Part shown: positions 62,667-64,000 of the stretch, in pieces
How positions within the stretch are numbered: the stretch's first letter is position 1
Layout: every line of letters starts with the position of its first letter
Assembly: GCA_034436555.1 (NCBI GenBank)
Contig: DAOTUU010000037.1
Location: 1 to 64,000, forward strand
From: JAFMJV01 sp034436555
Lineage (GTDB): Bacteria; Chloroflexota; Limnocylindria; Limnocylindrales; CSP1-4
Length of the DNA: 64,000 nucleotides
Direction of reading: 5' to 3'
The notes under the pieces: generated by a model
What the model was told of the DNA's origin: nothing
Database searches by the model: none
The model's input: the letters and a program-made list of their open reading frames with translations, nothing else
Made by a program: the position numbers and the translations under genes

Positions 62667-63227
62667 ATGGCCCTCCTGACGGTGGCGGAGCTCCGGGAGC
62701 ACGTGGAGAGCGCGCTCCCGGATACCGCGCTCGAGCGCCTCCTCGCTGGCTGCGAGCTGGCCATCGCCCAGTGGGCGGGGCCGCTCTCGTTCGACGAGGA
62801 CGGGCACGTCGTCGAGGTGGTCGATGTCGCCCGAGCTCCAGGGCGGGCGCTCCTCCGCCTCCGCCAGGCTCCGGCCACGGTGTTCTCGGTCTTGGACATC
62901 CACGGTGGCGTGGAGTCCGAGCTCGAGCCATCGGCGTACCGGGTCGAGGAGCGATACCTCCGCCGGCTCGGCGACGGGGTGTGGGGCGAGTGGACCCGCG
63001 TGACCCACGCGCCGGTGGATGACTCCGCGGTCCGCCGCACGGTCCTCATCCAGCTCGTCCAGCTGGAGCTGAACGTCCAGCCGGGGATGGCCTCGCAGGG
63101 TGTGGGTCCATGGTCCGAGTCCTACGGCAAGTACCTGCGGCAGCGCAACGAGCTGCTGCGGGCGATCCGGCCCGCGGACCCGCCCGTGCCGCGGTCGGTG
63201 CCGTACAGCGCGGCAGGAGCCCGCTGA
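62667..63227 (+). CDS. Phage head-tail connector protein
   Basis: 186 aa. MALLTVAELREHVESALPDT then ERLLAGCELAIAQWAGPL is the helical start of gp6/gp15-like connectors; beta-rich middle (VFSVLDIHGGVESELEP) and a C-terminal helix (ESYGKYLRQRNELLRAIRP). Joins portal to head closure protein. Overlaps the next gene by one base. Confidence 0.85.
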   Translation: MALLTVAELREHVESALPDTALERLLAGCELAIAQWAGPLSFDEDGHVVEVVDVARAPGRALLRLRQAPATVFSVLDIHGGVESELEPSAYRVEERYLRRLGDGVWGEWTRVTHAPVDDSAVRRTVLIQLVQLELNVQPGMASQGVGPWSESYGKYLRQRNELLRAIRPADPPVPRSVPYSAAGAR

Positions 63228-63544
63228 TGCGGTTCCGTACCCGCGTCGCCATCCAGGCACCGGTCGAGGTCCGTGACCCCGCCGGCGGTGTCAGCCACTC
63301 CTACGAGACCGTCCCTGACCTCGCGTCGGTCGCGGCCACGATCATGCCCGCGGTCGAGGAGACCCGCGATCCGGACCTCGTCACGGTCGAGGATCGCTAC
63401 GACATCGTGCTCGCCGGGCACCACCCCGAGCTCCGCCCGGCGATGGTGGTGCTCGACGGCCTCGCCGTCTACGACATCGTCCGCGTGGCACCCACGCTCG
63501 GTCGGCGCGAGACGGTGCTCGTGGCGCAGCGGGTGGCCATCTGA
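63227..63544 (+). CDS. Phage head closure protein
   Basis: 105 aa. MRFRTRVAIQAPVEVRDPAG, YETVPDLASVAATIMPAVEE, DRYDIVLAGHHPELRPAMVV and DIVRVAPTLGRRETVLVAQR show the small beta-barrel of SPP1 gp16/HK97 head closure proteins (here unusually an 'AGHHPELRP' loop). Follows the connector with TGATG overlap, the normal place. Confidence 0.82.
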   Translation: MRFRTRVAIQAPVEVRDPAGGVSHSYETVPDLASVAATIMPAVEETRDPDLVTVEDRYDIVLAGHHPELRPAMVVLDGLAVYDIVRVAPTLGRRETVLVAQRVAI

Positions 63545-63599
63545 TGGACCTCCGACGTGTCCGCAACGGGGTTTTCGGCAGAAACCCAAGGTCGCCGCG

Positions 63600-64000
63600 G
63601 TGAGCCGGCCGGTGTCGATCACCAACGTCATCGGCCGCCGTGGTCGCGTGCTGTCGACGAAGTTCCAGGCGACGCTCGAGGGCGGCCCGGAGCTCGCGGC
63701 CGCCCTGGCCCGGCTCGACGATGCCGTGCGGGTGAAGGCGTCCAAGGACGCACTGCAGGCCGCGGGCAGCGTGATCGCCACGGAGTGGCAGACGCGCGTC
63801 CCGGTCCTCGACGCCAACTACCAGCACTCCCTCGACGGCGCCACGCGGGCTGCCAAGACCAAGGCCGGCGCATCGGGCTCGGTCGGTCCCCGGAAGGTCG
63901 CAGGGATCGACGACGCCGACCAGCCCGTGGCCTACGCCGCCCGCCTGGAGTTCGGCGATGCCGACCGGCCGGCGAAACCGTCCGCCCGTCCCGCGTTCGA
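63600..64000 (+). CDS. HK97 gp10-like tail completion protein (partial, runs off the window)
   Basis: From GTG 63600 the frame is open to the window end (133 codons). It reads SRPVSITNVIGRRGRVLSTK, then ELAAALARLDDAVRVKASKD, ALQAAGSVIATEWQTRVPV and near the end YAARLEFGDADRPAKPSARP, the typical 'YA..lEfG....pArPf.rpA' ending of gp10 family proteins. A 19-codon frame from ATG 63544 precedes it and is probably not a gene; a short GGGTTT/AAACCC hairpin lies in that gap (about 63567-63586). Confidence 0.78.
   Translation, partial: MSRPVSITNVIGRRGRVLSTKFQATLEGGPELAAALARLDDAVRVKASKDALQAAGSVIATEWQTRVPVLDANYQHSLDGATRAAKTKAGASGSVGPRKVAGIDDADQPVAYAARLEFGDADRPAKPSARPAF

Larger units (their letters stand above)
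49713..64000. mobile_element. Tailed-phage prophage, left part (continues past the window)
   Basis: From the 3' end of tRNA-His to the window end almost every gene is phage-like: small membrane proteins, amidase, HNH nuclease, methyltransferase with intein, P27-type terminase small subunit, large terminase, portal, scaffold, HK97-type capsid, connector and tail-side proteins in canonical order. The plus-strand structural genes overlap each other by 1-4 bases. Integrase, repressor, tape measure and tail tip are not in the window. Boundaries: left edge inferred at the tRNA; right edge unseen. Confidence 0.88.

Noticed and set aside
63544..63603. 19-codon frame after the head closure gene
   Set aside because: Too short, no family, and it overlaps the GTG start of the gp10-like gene; the interval holds only a small hairpin.

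Overview
The window is about 72% G+C, uses many GTG starts and has very short gene spacing. Several promoters place a TAnnnT box 6-8 nt before the start codon, which implies leaderless mRNAs. Gene content (Ku with a ligase-like partner, adjacent carA/carB, an EttA-type ABC-F protein, a TPR-rhomboid, BioY, many secreted beta-propeller or beta-helix proteins) fits a small-genome, high-GC, Gram-positive-like bacterium. My best guess is Chloroflexota (Limnocylindria-like); an actinobacterium is possible. No rRNA or ribosomal-protein marker is present to settle this.

Layout. 0.1-6 kb: secreted NAGPA-domain protein, ArsR-type regulator with an operator-like palindrome, small kinase, secreted metallopeptidase. 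6-12.3 kb: carA-carB on the minus strand, a one-TM protein and an SGNH lipoprotein. 12.3-15 kb: a repeat field containing six copies of a palindromic GACATGTCGACC element, then ku and a gene that looks like a DNA-ligase adenylation domain stripped of its catalytic residues. 15-19.2 kb: two secreted beta-propeller proteins, a DUF1801 protein, tRNA-Lys and an HpaI-type aldolase. 19.2-30.1 kb: a tightly packed minus-strand run (MFS transporter, SLOG/TRPM-SLATT membrane protein, TIR-nSTAND-TM-WD40 protein, aldehyde dehydrogenase, nucleotidyltransferase-like protein, S66 peptidase). The TIR-STAND plus SLOG-SLATT pair has the logic of a Thoeris-like immune system with a membrane effector and is the most interesting part of the window.

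30.1-37.2 kb: housekeeping and envelope genes (rhomboid, kinase-like protein, GT2 transferase, LuxR-type regulator, ettA, GNAT). 37.2-39.7 kb: an intact PIN/Phd-type toxin-antitoxin operon among decayed toxin-antitoxin genes (a truncated antitoxin, a VapC stub, a frameshifted AbrB antitoxin and toxin pair), then tRNA-Arg. 39.9-49.2 kb: large secreted beta-helix protein with a Thr/Pro/Ser linker, a 30-aa membrane peptide, beta-lactamase-like hydrolase, DMT transporter, ABC exporter pair, BioY and a hypothetical protein.

49.6 kb to the end: tRNA-His (GTG) followed by a tailed-phage prophage that continues beyond the window. Its order is small membrane proteins, amidase endolysin, HNH nuclease, possible cargo genes, a block of minus-strand small genes, a ParB-like/DNA methyltransferase interrupted by an intein, then terminase small and large subunits, portal, scaffold, major capsid, connector, head closure and an HK97-gp10-like protein. 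No integrase or repressor is visible, so the rest of the prophage lies to the right.
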